Origin: Ahaetulla prasina
Lineage: Eukaryota > Chordata > Lepidosauria > Squamata > Colubridae
Assembly: GCF_028640845.1 (NCBI RefSeq)
Contig: NC_080546.1
Span: forward strand, 14,543,520 to 14,607,519
Reading direction: 5' to 3'
Length of the DNA stretch: 64,000 nucleotides
The notes under the pieces: generated by a model
What the model was told of the DNA's origin: nothing
Databases searched by the model: none
Seen by the model: the letters and a program-made list of their open reading frames with translations, nothing else
Part shown: positions 63,832-64,000 of the stretch, piece by piece
Layout of the letters: each line of letters begins with the position of its first letter
Position numbering within the stretch: the stretch's first letter is position 1
Translations under genes and position numbers: made by a program

Positions 63832-64000
63832 TGTCACAACAATATATGTAAGTATCATACAGAAAGGTTATATATTATATAAACATATATATGAGTAAAT
63901 ATTAGGAGGTATAAGCATATATATATATATAGGAAGAAGAAAAAAAACCCAATAGGACAGGAACGGTCGGCACGTTTGTACTCTTATGCACACCCCTTAT
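63832..64000 (-). repeat. LINE 3' end, runs off the window
   Basis: gtatcatacagaaaggttat .. aataggacaggaacggtcgg .. cttatgcacaccccttat matches 12935-13040 and continues beyond the window. Confidence 0.7.

Overview
This is repeat-dominated vertebrate DNA, most likely from a squamate reptile and probably an advanced (caenophidian) snake. The basis is the combination of Bov-B LINE 3' ends, squamate-type L1, Sauria-type tRNA SINEs, CR1/L3-type LINEs, and several LINE 3' ends that terminate in long (AATAG)n pentamer arrays, a pattern described for snake L3/CR1 elements. I recognise no host protein-coding exon. Every long reading frame belongs to a retroelement; the remaining short ones are chance frames in repeats.

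Three Ty3/gypsy LTR retrotransposons of one lineage (Mag-like by its tRNA-Ser-type primer site and protein signatures) lie on the minus strand: A (1669-5700), B (28163-33520) and C (37318-42120). Each is bounded by TG..CA LTRs of about 180-190 bp and an exact 5-bp target duplication (ATATT, GTCAC, ATCTG). A has lost the reverse-transcriptase core. B keeps an open 1062-codon gag-pol but has lost integrase and contains a tandem array made of its own 3' end plus neighbouring host DNA. C has all domains but many frameshifts and a duplicated protease segment.

Around them, from left to right: 0-8.8 kb holds Tigger-like relics, gypsy A, solo LTRs and hAT MITEs; 8.8-17 kb holds L3 LINE ends with pentamer arrays, Bov-B, SINEs and L2-like LINEs; 17-27.6 kb holds more hAT MITEs, a SPIN-like hAT, solo LTRs, L1 and a large polypyrimidine tract; 27.6-36 kb holds SINEs, gypsy B, an L2-like LINE and a hAT element with a nested solo LTR; 37-45.6 kb is one L3 LINE split by gypsy C and by a tandemly duplicated L1 fragment; 46-56.5 kb holds SINEs, CR1, solo LTRs, an L1-derived element with its own 182-codon frame and 17-bp target duplication, and further hAT and Tigger copies; 57-61.8 kb is the least repetitive part and may hold conserved non-coding DNA; 62-64 kb returns to MITEs, a solo LTR and L1.

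The non-autonomous hAT elements are the best documented group: many show exact or near-exact 8-bp target duplications and CAG..CTG ends. Target duplications allow relative dating of many nested insertions. No operon-like or cooperative gene system is present; the interactions visible are parasitic, such as SINE tails matching LINE tails, MITEs without transposase, and LTR elements lacking essential domains.
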